This document shows, piece after piece, positions 8,126 through 16,034 of a stretch of DNA of 22,331 bases; positions within the stretch are counted from its first letter, which is position 1; every line of letters starts with the position of its first letter. The notes beneath the pieces are model-generated. The model was not told the origin of the DNA. It worked only from the letters and a program-made list of their open reading frames with translations, and searched no databases. The stretch lies in the NCBI GenBank assembly GCA_028823185.1, contig JAPKBY010000002.1, forward strand, positions 1 to 22,331, written 5' to 3'. Position numbers and translations under genes: made by a program. Source of the stretch: Planctomycetota bacterium (GTDB taxonomy: Bacteria; Planctomycetota; UBA1135; GCA-002686595).

Positions 8126-9213
8126 GACGTGGCTCCTTCGAGTTGGAGTGAGTCCAAGCAGGAGTGGATGGCCCGGATGTAAAAGGCGCAGCCTGCCTCG
8201 ACCTCGCTGCGCAGGCAGAACTCGTCAGGGACGTGGGAGCGCGCGGTCTCGCCGGGCCCACATTTCACGGCGGGGATGTCTGCGAGGAGCGCCATGTCGC
8301 TCATCGTCGCGGAGCCGATCGATTGATCTGCGCTCGCCGCCTTGAGGCATGCATGGACGAAGGGGTGCTCATCGCCGGTCTCGACCGGGCGAAGACGCTC
8401 GGAGCGAATCGTGACCTTCGCTTTCGGGAGTCGTTCCTCAAGGAGGGCGACGCACTCACTCGCTGTGTGCGGCGGCGCGAGGCGGCAGTCGAAGACGGCT
8501 TGGGCTGCGTCGGGGACGCGGTTGTGGCGGTCGCCCGCGTTGAGTTGGGTGCAGGTGATGGTGCTCGCGCCGAGGAGCGGGTGCTCTCCATCGAGGGTCA
8601 CGCACTGCGGGAAGCCAGCGAGCTCTGCAGCCGCGAGCAAGAGCGCGTTCGTGTGTTCGACCCGCGCGGCGTGCGCGGCGTGGCAAGAGCTCCCCTCCCA
8701 GTCGGCGAGCAGGACCGCGAGGCCTGCCTGCGCGCGGACGACGCTGAGTCCGGTGGGCTCTCCTGTGATCGCGCCGTCGGGGAGACCTGTGTGGGCGAGG
8801 ATGTCTTCCATTCCCTTGTTCGTAGTCTCTTCGCAGGCGGTGATCGCGAGCTGCAGGGTGCCTGTTCCGCCTCCCATCTCAGCGAAGGCGAGGATGCCGC
8901 CGATCATCCCGACGACCGCTGCGCCGGCGTCGTTGGCGCCGAGTCCGACGAGCCTCCCGTCCTGCCAGACACCTGCGTAAGGGTCAGCGGTCCAGGAGGG
9001 GCCGGCCGGGACGGTGTCCATGTGGGAGTTGAGGAGCAGGGTCGGGCCGGGGCCGCGCTCGATCGTGACGAGGAGCGAGTCGCCGACGCGCTCGACGTCG
9101 AGGCCGTGCTCTTGGAAGAAGTTCCAGAGGTGGTCGCGAACTTGGCTTTCAGAGCCTGAGGGGCTCGGGATGCGGACGAGATCCGCGAGGAGAGCGCAGG
9201 GGTCGTAGCTCAT
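8122..9213 (-). CDS. argE: M20 family N-acylornithine/N-acylcitrulline deacylase (ArgE-like)
   Basis: 363 residues. M20 zinc peptidase with both metal ligands visible: LLNSHMDTVPAG (H64, D66), GANDAGAAV (D95), ACEETTNKG (E128, E129), GEPTG (E152) and, near the end, ETARSHVPDEF. M20 enzymes of arginine clusters remove the N-acyl group; with the N-acylornithine-type transcarbamylase found here the natural substrate is expected to be N-acylcitrulline, as in Xanthomonas and Bacteroidetes. Acetyl versus succinyl cannot be read directly; DapE (succinyl-diaminopimelate) is a relative but the context argues against it. AGAGGAGG lies before the ATG, which overlaps the argB stop by 4 bases. The symbol reflects pathway position. 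Confidence 0.85.
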   Translation of the reverse strand: MSYDPCALLADLVRIPSPSGSESQVRDHLWNFFQEHGLDVERVGDSLLVTIERGPGPTLLLNSHMDTVPAGPSWTADPYAGVWQDGRLVGLGANDAGAAVVGMIGGILAFAEMGGGTGTLQLAITACEETTNKGMEDILAHTGLPDGAITGEPTGLSVVRAQAGLAVLLADWEGSSCHAAHAARVEHTNALLLAAAELAGFPQCVTLDGEHPLLGASTITCTQLNAGDRHNRVPDAAQAVFDCRLAPPHTASECVALLEERLPKAKVTIRSERLRPVETGDEHPFVHACLKAASADQSIGSATMSDMALLADIPAVKCGPGETARSHVPDEFCLRSEVEAGCAFYIRAIHSCLDSLQLEGATS

Positions 9214-10073
9214 GCTGTCACCTCCTCTGCCTCTGCGAGGATCAAGGTCCCAGCGCCCTGGTTCGTGTAGAGCTCGACGAGGAGCGAGTCCTCGTCCATC
9301 CCATTTACGACGTGGACACGCGCGACACCGCCTCTCATGGCGGTCTCGATGGCAGAGGTCTTGACGTGCATGCCGCCGGCGATGCTGCCTCCTTCACGTT
9401 GCTCGAGGAGCTCTGCGAGAGAGAGGACGCTGATGGCGCTATGAGGGTCTGTGGGGTCAGCGAGAACTCCTGCCGCAGAGGTGAGCAGCACGAGCTTCGC
9501 AGCGCCGAGGCCGACGGCGAGCTCGGCCGCCAAGAGGTCGGCGTTCACGTTGAGGTGACCGCCCGATCCGTCAGGGACAGGCGGCGCCACGATGGGGATC
9601 ACGCCCTCATCGAGCGCTGCCTTCACGCTGGCAGCGTCGACGCTCTGGATGTCGCCGACCAAGCCGAAGTCCACCTCACCTTCGGAGGTCTGCATGGGCG
9701 GGCGCTTGGTCGCGATCGCGCAATTTGTGGCGGCGCTCGCGACGGAGCCGCGGGCTTCAAGGGCCACCTTCAGCGCCTCCGTGAGCGCGCTCGTGCTCAT
9801 CGTGAGCGCCTCGAGCGCGGCGAGCGTGGTCACGCGCCTGCCGTCGACGAAGACGGGCTCCTCTCCGAGCGAGCGCTGGCACTCATTGGCTTGCGGGCCT
9901 GCGCCGTGGACGACGACGAGCCGCGCGCCGAGGGCGTGGACGCAGGCGAGCTGTTCGGCCACGCGTTGGATGTAGCGGGGCTTGGCGAGGCAGGCGCCGC
10001 CCACCTTGATAACGAAGGTCTTCGCCTGGTGCTCTCGCACGTGTGCGGAGGCGCGGATGAGGTCGAGGCTCAT
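9210..10073 (-). CDS. argB: N-acylglutamate kinase
   Basis: 287 residues, amino-acid kinase fold. Phosphorylates the gamma carboxylate of N-acetyl- or N-succinylglutamate using ATP. FVIKVGG (K23) and VVHGAGPQ (54-61) form the phosphate-binding start, NVNAD (175-179) is the substrate/metal segment and GGMHVKTSA (K238) the second ATP lysine, so it should be catalytically competent. The N-terminus, IRASAHVREHQAKTFV, resembles the start of the kinase-like domain of ArgA-type synthases, but there is no GNAT acetyltransferase domain attached and the lysine that ArgA lacks is present. GGAGG precedes the ATG, which overlaps the argF' stop by 4 bases. Confidence 0.92.
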   Translation of the reverse strand: MSLDLIRASAHVREHQAKTFVIKVGGACLAKPRYIQRVAEQLACVHALGARLVVVHGAGPQANECQRSLGEEPVFVDGRRVTTLAALEALTMSTSALTEALKVALEARGSVASAATNCAIATKRPPMQTSEGEVDFGLVGDIQSVDAASVKAALDEGVIPIVAPPVPDGSGGHLNVNADLLAAELAVGLGAAKLVLLTSAAGVLADPTDPHSAISVLSLAELLEQREGGSIAGGMHVKTSAIETAMRGGVARVHVVNGMDEDSLLVELYTNQGAGTLILAEAEEVTA

Positions 10074-11101
10074 GCTCCCACCTCCGCGTGAATCTTGAGC
10101 GGGCTCTCACAGCCAGCGGTTGAGCTCAGCATGTGTTCGAGGAGCGCGGTCTGAGCGTGGAGGCGATTCTCTGCCTGGCGCAGGACGAGGCTCGCGGGGC
10201 CGTCGAGGACTGCGTCCGAAACGACGACGTTACGGCGCACCGGGAGGCAGTGCATGAAGCGTGCGCCAGAGCCGAGAGAGTCAGGCGTGACCTGCCAGGA
10301 GCGCAGCTCGAGCTTCTTGAAGGACTCACCAGCTGTGTCGCCCCACGAGCCGAGGCTCGACCATGACTTTGCGTAGACGATGTCGGCGTCCTTGGTGGCG
10401 TCGGGGTCATGGCTGACTTCGAAGCTGCCGCCGCTCGCCTCTGCGAGCGCGCGGGCTTGGGCGAGGACGTCCTCATGGAGCTCCCAGCCCGCAGGGCAAG
10501 CGAGCACGACGTCCATGCCGCGCTGCGCGGCCATGCACACGGTGGAGTTCGCGACCGCGTGAGGGAGCGAGCGCGGGTGCCAGGTCCAGGTGAGGACGAG
10601 CTTGGCGCGCGTCGAGACCTTGATCTGGTCCAGGGTGGCGCGGTCAGCGAGCGCTTGAAGCGGGTGCCAGAGGGCGCTCTCCATGCTCACGACCGGAACG
10701 CTTGAGTGCTGGACGAAGCCTTGGAAGACGTCGTCTGCGAGGTCTGCGGCGAGAGTCTCGAAGCGCGCGAAGGAGCGCACGCACAAGGCGTCGACGTAGC
10801 TGGAGAGGACGGGCGCGGCTTCGCGTACATGCTCGGCTGCGTCTGAATCCATGACGACGCCTTCGCTCGTCTCGAGGCCCCACATGCTCGAGCTCGTGAG
10901 CTGCACGAGGTCGAGGCCGAGGAGCTGGGCAGCGCGCTGCATGGAGGCTTGGGTTCTGAGCGAGGGCGCGAGGAAGAGCAGTCCAAGGGCGAGGCCCTCG
11001 AAGCGCGCGGGCGTCGCGCCGCGGCGGAGCTCCGTCGCGCGGTCGGTGAGTGCTTCGACGAGGTTCACGTCGAGTTCGGCGAGCTTGTAGAGACCGTTCA
11101 T
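10070..11101 (-). CDS. argF': N-acylornithine (probably N-succinylornithine) transcarbamylase
   Basis: 343 residues from the ATG at 11101; the frame is open much further upstream, but that stretch overlaps argD and reads as antisense-like arginine-rich sequence. Transfers the carbamoyl group to an N-acylated ornithine. Carbamoyl-phosphate site: PSLRTQ (46-51), R109, HPLQ (H146, Q149) and HCLPVRRN (284-291). Ordinary OTCases have STRTR and HCLPA; the forms seen here are those of AOTCase/SOTCase. W74 matches the neighbouring-subunit tryptophan. By my remembered alignment the AOTCase specificity residue Glu92 corresponds to A89 and the modified Lys302 to V293, both pointing to the succinyl class. 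The second arginine of the SLRTR motif is Gln51. ATGA overlaps both neighbours. Confidence 0.9.
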   Translation of the reverse strand: MNGLYKLAELDVNLVEALTDRATELRRGATPARFEGLALGLLFLAPSLRTQASMQRAAQLLGLDLVQLTSSSMWGLETSEGVVMDSDAAEHVREAAPVLSSYVDALCVRSFARFETLAADLADDVFQGFVQHSSVPVVSMESALWHPLQALADRATLDQIKVSTRAKLVLTWTWHPRSLPHAVANSTVCMAAQRGMDVVLACPAGWELHEDVLAQARALAEASGGSFEVSHDPDATKDADIVYAKSWSSLGSWGDTAGESFKKLELRSWQVTPDSLGSGARFMHCLPVRRNVVVSDAVLDGPASLVLRQAENRLHAQTALLEHMLSSTAGCESPLKIHAEVGA

Positions 11102-12225
11102 GCGGAGACTTCCAGGTTGGCGAGCGCTCCCTTGAGCTGCTCGGCGTGGGCGGGGGTGACGACGAGAGGGGGAGAGAGGCGTACGATCTTGGGGTCCCAG
11201 CAGGTCCCGACGAGCACGCCTTGAGTGAGGAGCGCGTCGCGCACCTCTTTCGCTGTGACGCCATCGCAGAGCTCGAGTCCGAGGAGGAGTCCAGCACCGC
11301 GTACGGCTGTCACGGGTCCGACACCGGCGCACTCCGCGAAGGCCGCTCCTGCGGCGCGGACGCCGTCTAAGAAGCCAGGCTGTGAGAGACGCTTGGCGGT
11401 CTCGGTGGCCGCGACCATCGCGAGCGGGCCGCCGCCGAAGGTGGAGCCGAAGAGGTTTGAAGGCGCGCGCTCTGCGGCCTCTGTCTGCGCGAGGGTGAGC
11501 CCGAGGGGGAAGCCGGAGGCCGCGCCCTTGGCGGTCGTGATGACGTCCGGGATGACGCCGAAGTGTTGCGCCGCGAACGGGACACCGAGGCGGCCATTGC
11601 CGGTCTGCACCTCGTCAAAGATGAGCAGCGCGCCTGTCTCATCGCACTTGGCACGCAGGGCCTCGAGGAAGCCTGCGGGGGGTGCGATGACGCCGGCGAG
11701 CGATTGGATCGGCTCGAGGATGCAGGCCGCTGTCGACTCGTTGATCCCTTCGAGCGAGCCCCACACGTTGCGGGTCACCTTGAAGGGCGCGCTGGGGAAG
11801 CCCGGGGTGCGAGGATCTGTGACCGCGGCGGCTGCCGCGGTGCGCCCGTGGAATGCGCCCGCGAAGCAGACGACGCCTTCGCGTCCGGTCGCGGCGAGGG
11901 CGAGCTTGAGCGCGTTCTCGTTGGCCTCGGCGCCGCTGTTGGAGCAGAAGATCTGCCAGTCTCCCAGAGGGAGGAGCGGCGCGAGCGCGGCGTTGTACTT
12001 GTCACGTGACTCGGTGTCGAGAAGGTTGGTCGTGAAGGAGAGGGCGTTCCACTGACGGCTGAGCGCTGCTCCGAGGCCCTTGTCTCCTGCGCCGAGGGTG
12101 TTGACGCAGTGTCCGCCATAGAGATCGAGCACGCGTGTGCCGTCGGCGAGCAAGAGCTCACATCCTTCTGCACCAACGACGTCGAGTTCGATGCGCGCGT
12201 ACGCGGGCAGCTCCTTGAGGCTCAT
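11098..12225 (-). CDS. argD: N-acylornithine aminotransferase
   Basis: 375 residues from the ATG at 12225, which shares one base with the argC stop (TAATG); a GTG six bases earlier is the alternative start. Class III PLP aminotransferase: converts N-acylglutamate semialdehyde to N-acylornithine with glutamate as donor. CSNSGAEANENALKLA is the PLP phosphate-binding block, FDEVQTGNGR contains the pyridine-binding Asp (about D204), and ITTAKGAASGFPLG the Schiff-base lysine (about K233). The usual motif is LAKGLGGGFP; AKGAASGFP is a mild variant. A run of five G (GGGGG) lies about 9 bases before the ATG. The length is a little under the usual ~390-400. Selectivity for acetyl or succinyl substrate is not readable. 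Confidence 0.93.
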   Translation of the reverse strand: MSLKELPAYARIELDVVGAEGCELLLADGTRVLDLYGGHCVNTLGAGDKGLGAALSRQWNALSFTTNLLDTESRDKYNAALAPLLPLGDWQIFCSNSGAEANENALKLALAATGREGVVCFAGAFHGRTAAAAAVTDPRTPGFPSAPFKVTRNVWGSLEGINESTAACILEPIQSLAGVIAPPAGFLEALRAKCDETGALLIFDEVQTGNGRLGVPFAAQHFGVIPDVITTAKGAASGFPLGLTLAQTEAAERAPSNLFGSTFGGGPLAMVAATETAKRLSQPGFLDGVRAAGAAFAECAGVGPVTAVRGAGLLLGLELCDGVTAKEVRDALLTQGVLVGTCWDPKIVRLSPPLVVTPAHAEQLKGALANLEVSA

Positions 12226-13277
12226 TAGCACACCCCCAGGCCAGCGGTGGGCAGTCCGGTCGTCTCAGGCAGGTCGTGCATCAAGTTGAGGGCTTGGACA
12301 GCCTGACCTGATCCGCCCTTGAGGATGTTGTCGATGCAGCAGGTGACGTGCAACCAGCCGTCACGCTCGACGAGGCTGAGTGCAGCGCGGTTGGAGCCGA
12401 CGATGGCGCGTAGCTCCGGAGCTGTCTCTGCGTCGAAGGAGGCGAAGGGGCAGTCGTCGTATGCGTTCGAGTACGCCGCGCTCGCGTCGGCTTGGGTGAC
12501 GCCCGCGGCGAGCGGCATGCTCGCCGTGAGGTAGATGCCCCGGGCGAAGGGACCTGAGTGCGGCATGAGCTGCACGCTTGCTTCGGGGCAGGCTTGCAGG
12601 AGCTCTGCCTCGTGCCGATGCCCGGTGCGCGCGTAGGCCTTGAAGTTGCCGTGGCGGTGGGGATGGTGTGTCGCGGCCTTAGCGGTCGCGCCGCTCCCGG
12701 AGGAGCCTGTGACGGCGTTGCATAGCCAGGGAGACGCGTTCGTGACGAGGCCGCCTTTGAATGCGGGGACGCAGGCGAGCTGCATCGCGGTGGCGAAGCA
12801 GCCGGGGGCTGCGACGCGCTTCGAGGACGCGACCGCTTCGCGGCCGTGCTCAACGAGGCCATAGGTCCAGTCATCGAGGGTCAGCGGAGCGGGGTGCTCC
12901 TTGCCATAAACCGCTGCGTAGGTGTCTGCGTCAGAGAGGCGGAAGTCCGCGGAGAGATCTACGACCATGAGTTCACAGGCGGCGTCACCGAGCTCTGACT
13001 CAAGCGCGAGCCAGGCAGAGGCGGACTCGCCGTGGGGGAGCCCGAGCACGAGGGCGCAGGGCCCGGCTGCGAGCGAGTTCAGGATCGCGTCTGCCGCAGC
13101 CTCCTTCTTAAGGAGCGGAGCTGCGTGAGTGAGGTTTGGGTGGAGGTCGCAGACCGTGCCCTCACCGCTGCGCGTGATGGCGCCCGCGAGCTCGAAGTTT
13201 GGGTGCGCCTCGACGAGGCGCATGAGCTCGCCCGCGAGGAGGCCGCTCGCACCGTAGACGTAAAGGGGTGTGGTCAT
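12225..13277 (-). CDS. argC: N-acyl-gamma-glutamyl-phosphate reductase
   Basis: 350 residues. NADPH-dependent reduction of N-acylglutamyl phosphate to the semialdehyde. N-terminal Rossmann start YVYGASGLLAGELMRLV; the catalytic cysteine lies in AAPGCFATAMQL (C160); TGSSGSGA follows at 190-197; the partner histidine is in TGHRHEAEL (H220); KGGSGQAVQALN near the C-terminus completes the NADP/dimer signature. Length is typical. GGGG sits ahead of the ATG, which overlaps the stop of the P-loop gene by 4 bases. The usual GASGY/FxG is GASGLLAG here, a small departure. Confidence 0.95.
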   Translation of the reverse strand: MTTPLYVYGASGLLAGELMRLVEAHPNFELAGAITRSGEGTVCDLHPNLTHAAPLLKKEAAADAILNSLAAGPCALVLGLPHGESASAWLALESELGDAACELMVVDLSADFRLSDADTYAAVYGKEHPAPLTLDDWTYGLVEHGREAVASSKRVAAPGCFATAMQLACVPAFKGGLVTNASPWLCNAVTGSSGSGATAKAATHHPHRHGNFKAYARTGHRHEAELLQACPEASVQLMPHSGPFARGIYLTASMPLAAGVTQADASAAYSNAYDDCPFASFDAETAPELRAIVGSNRAALSLVERDGWLHVTCCIDNILKGGSGQAVQALNLMHDLPETTGLPTAGLGVC

Positions 13278-14344
13278 GCGAAGACCCCTTCAGCCTTGGC
13301 GATTGAGGAGAGCTCGGGCGCGACGGACGAGGCCAAGGAGGCCGCGTCGAGGAGCGCGTTGTGTGCGGGGATCCCGAGGTCTTCGGTGCAGTAGCGACGT
13401 CCGACCGGGGTGTCGGTGACTGGGCCGCTGATGACGGTGGGCGAGAGCCCGAAGCGTTCGTCGAGGATTTTTACTGCGCCCCAGGCCCCGACGGGGTCGG
13501 AGGCACACAGGACGATGGCGGAGAGCGCTGCACGCAGTCCCTGGTCAGCGAGCAAGGCGTTGACGCCGTAGGTGCCGAGCAGGCCATCGCCCATCTCGAG
13601 GACGATCACATCAGGCTCGCTCTCGACGAGCGTCGCGAGGAGGGAGTGGGCGGCCTCGACGGCGTTGTTTTTGTCAGTGGTGACGACGCCGAAGTCTGTG
13701 AAGATCATCGCCGGCGAGGCGCCGCAGTCCGACATCGCGAGGACGTCGCGGAGCAGCGAGACGCCGGTGAGCTTACCCGCGGCGACCTTCATGCCGCTGT
13801 GGACGAGGCTCGCGATGAGGACGCTCGCTGCGGTCGTCTTGCCGGAGTCCATGGAGGTGCCGAGGAGGCAGACGACGGGCGGCAGCTCGGTCGGGAGCGA
13901 GGCGGCGGGGAGGGCGGCCTTCGTCACGTCGGCGGGCTCGCCGTGGCGACGGTCGGCGTCCGAGAAGTGCACGACTGAGCCGAGGACCTCTAGCTCGAAG
14001 GGCTCACCAACACCCGGCACGGTCTCCGCACCTGTCCCGATGACGCCGCCTTTGTTGAGGAGCTGGAGGTGATCTCCTACTGCCACGCTCGCGGGGACGT
14101 AGCCTGAGAAGCCGCGCAGCGCGTCACGGTGCCCGAGGGCGCCGGCGATCACATCGCCCGGGTGCAGGCACACCATTCGTCCGTGCACGTCCTCCAAGGT
14201 GTCGTAAGACGTCTTGGAACTCAGAACTCGTGCGGCGATGACGGTCCCTGCCTTAGCGGGGATATTGGTAGAGAGGACCGCGTTGCGAGTGAGCTCGGTG
14301 TGCTTCGTGACGGAGGCGATCTTGTCGAGGATGCAGCGTCTCAT
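13274..14344 (-). CDS. Uncharacterised two-domain P-loop protein in the arginine operon; distant DUF1611/DgcN resemblance
   Basis: 356 residues, not a known arginine enzyme. Residues 1-140 are beta-rich (LHPGDVIAGALGHRDALRGF, VGDHLQLLNKGGVIGTG) and I do not recognise them. From 156 the protein is a P-loop domain: LLGTSMDSGKTTAA (Walker A 162-170), GMKVAAGKLTGVSLLRD, then DVIVLEMGDGLLGTYGVNALL (245-265) in the Walker B position and IVLCASDP further on. This order resembles BioD/CobQ-type enzymes and especially DUF1611, where GTDxxxGK, a TGQTG segment and an EGQGSL segment follow each other. A DUF1611 member, DgcN, N-acetylates D-glutamate. It is locked between argG and argC by 4-base ATGA overlaps and has its own GAGGAGG. 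My inference is an N-acylglutamate synthase role, as no argA or argJ is present; a regulatory or ligase role is also possible. Confidence 0.7.
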   Translation of the reverse strand: MRRCILDKIASVTKHTELTRNAVLSTNIPAKAGTVIAARVLSSKTSYDTLEDVHGRMVCLHPGDVIAGALGHRDALRGFSGYVPASVAVGDHLQLLNKGGVIGTGAETVPGVGEPFELEVLGSVVHFSDADRRHGEPADVTKAALPAASLPTELPPVVCLLGTSMDSGKTTAASVLIASLVHSGMKVAAGKLTGVSLLRDVLAMSDCGASPAMIFTDFGVVTTDKNNAVEAAHSLLATLVESEPDVIVLEMGDGLLGTYGVNALLADQGLRAALSAIVLCASDPVGAWGAVKILDERFGLSPTVISGPVTDTPVGRRYCTEDLGIPAHNALLDAASLASSVAPELSSIAKAEGVFA

Positions 14345-15537
14345 GCGTGCACCTCCTCTTTCTTGCTGGCGAGGCGGTGGAGCCTGCCGGGCTCAGCGAG
14401 GATGCGTGCGAGGCCTACTGCGCCGCGCGGGTCTGTCCCGGTCGCTGCGCGCTCGCCGTACTTGGCATCGCTCGCTGCCATCATCGAGTGCGGGGACTCG
14501 AGGCCGGTGACCGTGACCATCCGGTCAGCGATGGAGATGTGGACGGTTCCCGTGACGGGCGCTTGGGTCGAGGCGAAGAGCGCCTCGAAGTCACGCAAGC
14601 TCGGGTCGTGGAAGAGGCCTTGGTGGAGCTTGCGGCCGTAGACATCAGCGAGGTGGTCCTTCCAGAAGCGCTGCTCTTCGGTGAGGACGAGCTTCTCTAG
14701 CTCGCGGTGGGCTGTCAGCAGGATCTCGGCGGCCGGAGCCTCGTAGGCGATGCGCCCCTTAATGCCGAGGACGGTGTCACCTAGGTGGTAGCCGCGTCCC
14801 ACTCCGAGTTGACCTCCAGACAGATTGAGCGCTTCGATGAGCGCGACCGGGTCCATGGACGAACCGTCGATGGAGACAGGGATGCCACCTTCGAACTGGA
14901 CGTCGAGCTTCGTGTGGCCCGCGCCGCCCTTGGTCCAGCACCAGCCCTCCTCGGGCAGGGGCTCGGAGCTCGCGAGGAGGCTGCCTCCGCCGATCGTCAA
15001 GCCCCACAGCCCCGCGTTCACGGAGTACTCAGTCCCTTTGGGCGGGAGCTTGTGGCCGTGCTCTTGGAGCCAAGCGCGCTGCTCGTCACGGCTCGGCATC
15101 TCATCGCGCACAGGCGCGAGGATCTCAAGATCAGGGGCGCAGATGCTCAAGGCTGCCTCAAAGCGCACTTGATCGTTCCCCGCAGCCGTGCAGCCGTGGG
15201 CGAGGGCGTCGAAGCCTTCTTCTAAGGCGAGCTCCGCGAGGAGTTCGGCTTGCAAGCTGCGCTCAGCAGCGACTGAGAGGGGATAAGTTCCTCCGCGGCG
15301 GACGTTGCCAGCGATGAGCCAGCGCAGGACGTCGTCGAAGAGTTGGGCGCGCGCATCGATGAAGCGGTGTTCGGTCCCGCCGAGCGCGACGGCGCGGGAG
15401 GCGATAGCGTCGCGTTCTTGGGCGTCCATAGCTCCGCAGTCGACGGTGACACAGACGACTTCGTGTCCATCGTCGGAGAGGCGGGCGGTGAGGTAGGAGG
15501 TGTCGAGTCCTCCGGAGTAGGCGAGAAGTATGCGCAT
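14341..15537 (-). CDS. argG: Argininosuccinate synthase
   Basis: 398 residues, normal length. Joins citrulline and aspartate using ATP, via a citrullyl-AMP intermediate. The N-terminal PP-loop ATP pyrophosphatase motif LAYSGGLDTS (5-14) is intact; further family blocks are GGTYPLSVAAER, HGCTAAGNDQVRFE and the C-terminal GRKLHQGLFHDPSLRDFEALF. It starts at ATG 15537 with no clear Shine-Dalgarno. A 57-base gap separates it from argR, the only junction in the cluster that is not overlapping. It overlaps the following P-loop gene by 4 bases. Confidence 0.96.
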   Translation of the reverse strand: MRILLAYSGGLDTSYLTARLSDDGHEVVCVTVDCGAMDAQERDAIASRAVALGGTEHRFIDARAQLFDDVLRWLIAGNVRRGGTYPLSVAAERSLQAELLAELALEEGFDALAHGCTAAGNDQVRFEAALSICAPDLEILAPVRDEMPSRDEQRAWLQEHGHKLPPKGTEYSVNAGLWGLTIGGGSLLASSEPLPEEGWCWTKGGAGHTKLDVQFEGGIPVSIDGSSMDPVALIEALNLSGGQLGVGRGYHLGDTVLGIKGRIAYEAPAAEILLTAHRELEKLVLTEEQRFWKDHLADVYGRKLHQGLFHDPSLRDFEALFASTQAPVTGTVHISIADRMVTVTGLESPHSMMAASDAKYGERAATGTDPRGAVGLARILAEPGRLHRLASKKEEVHA

Positions 15538-15594
15538 GCTATTACAGTGTGGAGAGGTGAGAACGGTCGCTGTGTGAGGTGTCGGGTCGGCGGC

Positions 15595-16023
15595 TTAGAG
15601 CAGGTCTTGGACCCGCTTCATCACCGCCTCTCCTCGTCGCTCGCTCTCAACAGCGACAAAGATGGTGTCATCCCCGGCGACCGTTCCGAGGATTCCAAGG
15701 GGCTCCTCCTCCTCCAGCGCGCGAGCAATGGAGCTGGCAGCGCCAGGTTCGCAGGTGAGCACCACAAGGTTGGATCCCGCGGCGTTTGCGCCGCGCAACA
15801 GGGGCTGGAGTGCTTCGAGCCGGGTGACCCGGTTCGCTTCCAAGACGACGTAGCGTCCGCCGTGTTTGACGGCGCCAAGAGCTTGAAGGTCACGCGAGAG
15901 CACGGGCTGGGTGCTCTCTACGCCATTCTCTGCCAACAGAGAGAGGAGCTCCTGCTGGCTTGAGACAGCGTTCTCGGTGAGCAGAGTGCGGACCCGCTCG
16001 CGTCTTTCCTTTACGGCAACCAT
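15595..16023 (-). CDS. argR: Arginine repressor ArgR
   Basis: 142 residues. N-terminal winged helix (SSQQELLSLLAENGVESTQPVLSRDL, residues 21-46) with the ArgR signature SRDLQALGAVK, and a C-terminal arginine-binding/hexamerisation domain with GTVAGDDTIFVAV (113-125). In ArgR the GTxAGDDT loop binds arginine at the trimer interface; the arginine-bound hexamer binds ARG boxes. It is first in the minus-strand cluster, and its own leader carries ARG-box-like palindromes, so autoregulation is likely. The start is ATG 16023; the region upstream of it lacks a clear Shine-Dalgarno. Confidence 0.95.
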   Translation of the reverse strand: MVAVKERRERVRTLLTENAVSSQQELLSLLAENGVESTQPVLSRDLQALGAVKHGGRYVVLEANRVTRLEALQPLLRGANAAGSNLVVLTCEPGAASSIARALEEEEPLGILGTVAGDDTIFVAVESERRGEAVMKRVQDLL

Positions 16024-16034
16024 GGCGAACAGGG

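Noticed and set aside
8164..9159. Long open frame (331 codons) on the plus strand opposite the argE-like gene
   Set aside because: Composition is that of an antisense shadow; the minus-strand frame carries all M20 zinc ligands and a ribosome site. Similar shadows lie opposite argB (9312-10091), argD (11225-12055) and the P-loop gene (13361-13978).
8122..9213. DapE (succinyl-diaminopimelate desuccinylase) for the M20 gene
   Set aside because: Motifs do not exclude it, but its position inside a complete arginine operon with an acylornithine transcarbamylase makes an arginine-pathway deacylase much more likely.
11102..11332. N-terminal extension of the transcarbamylase by 77 codons
   Set aside because: The extension lies inside argD, is arginine/proline-rich and unlike any transcarbamylase; the ATG at 11101 overlaps the argD stop in the same ATGA manner as the other junctions.
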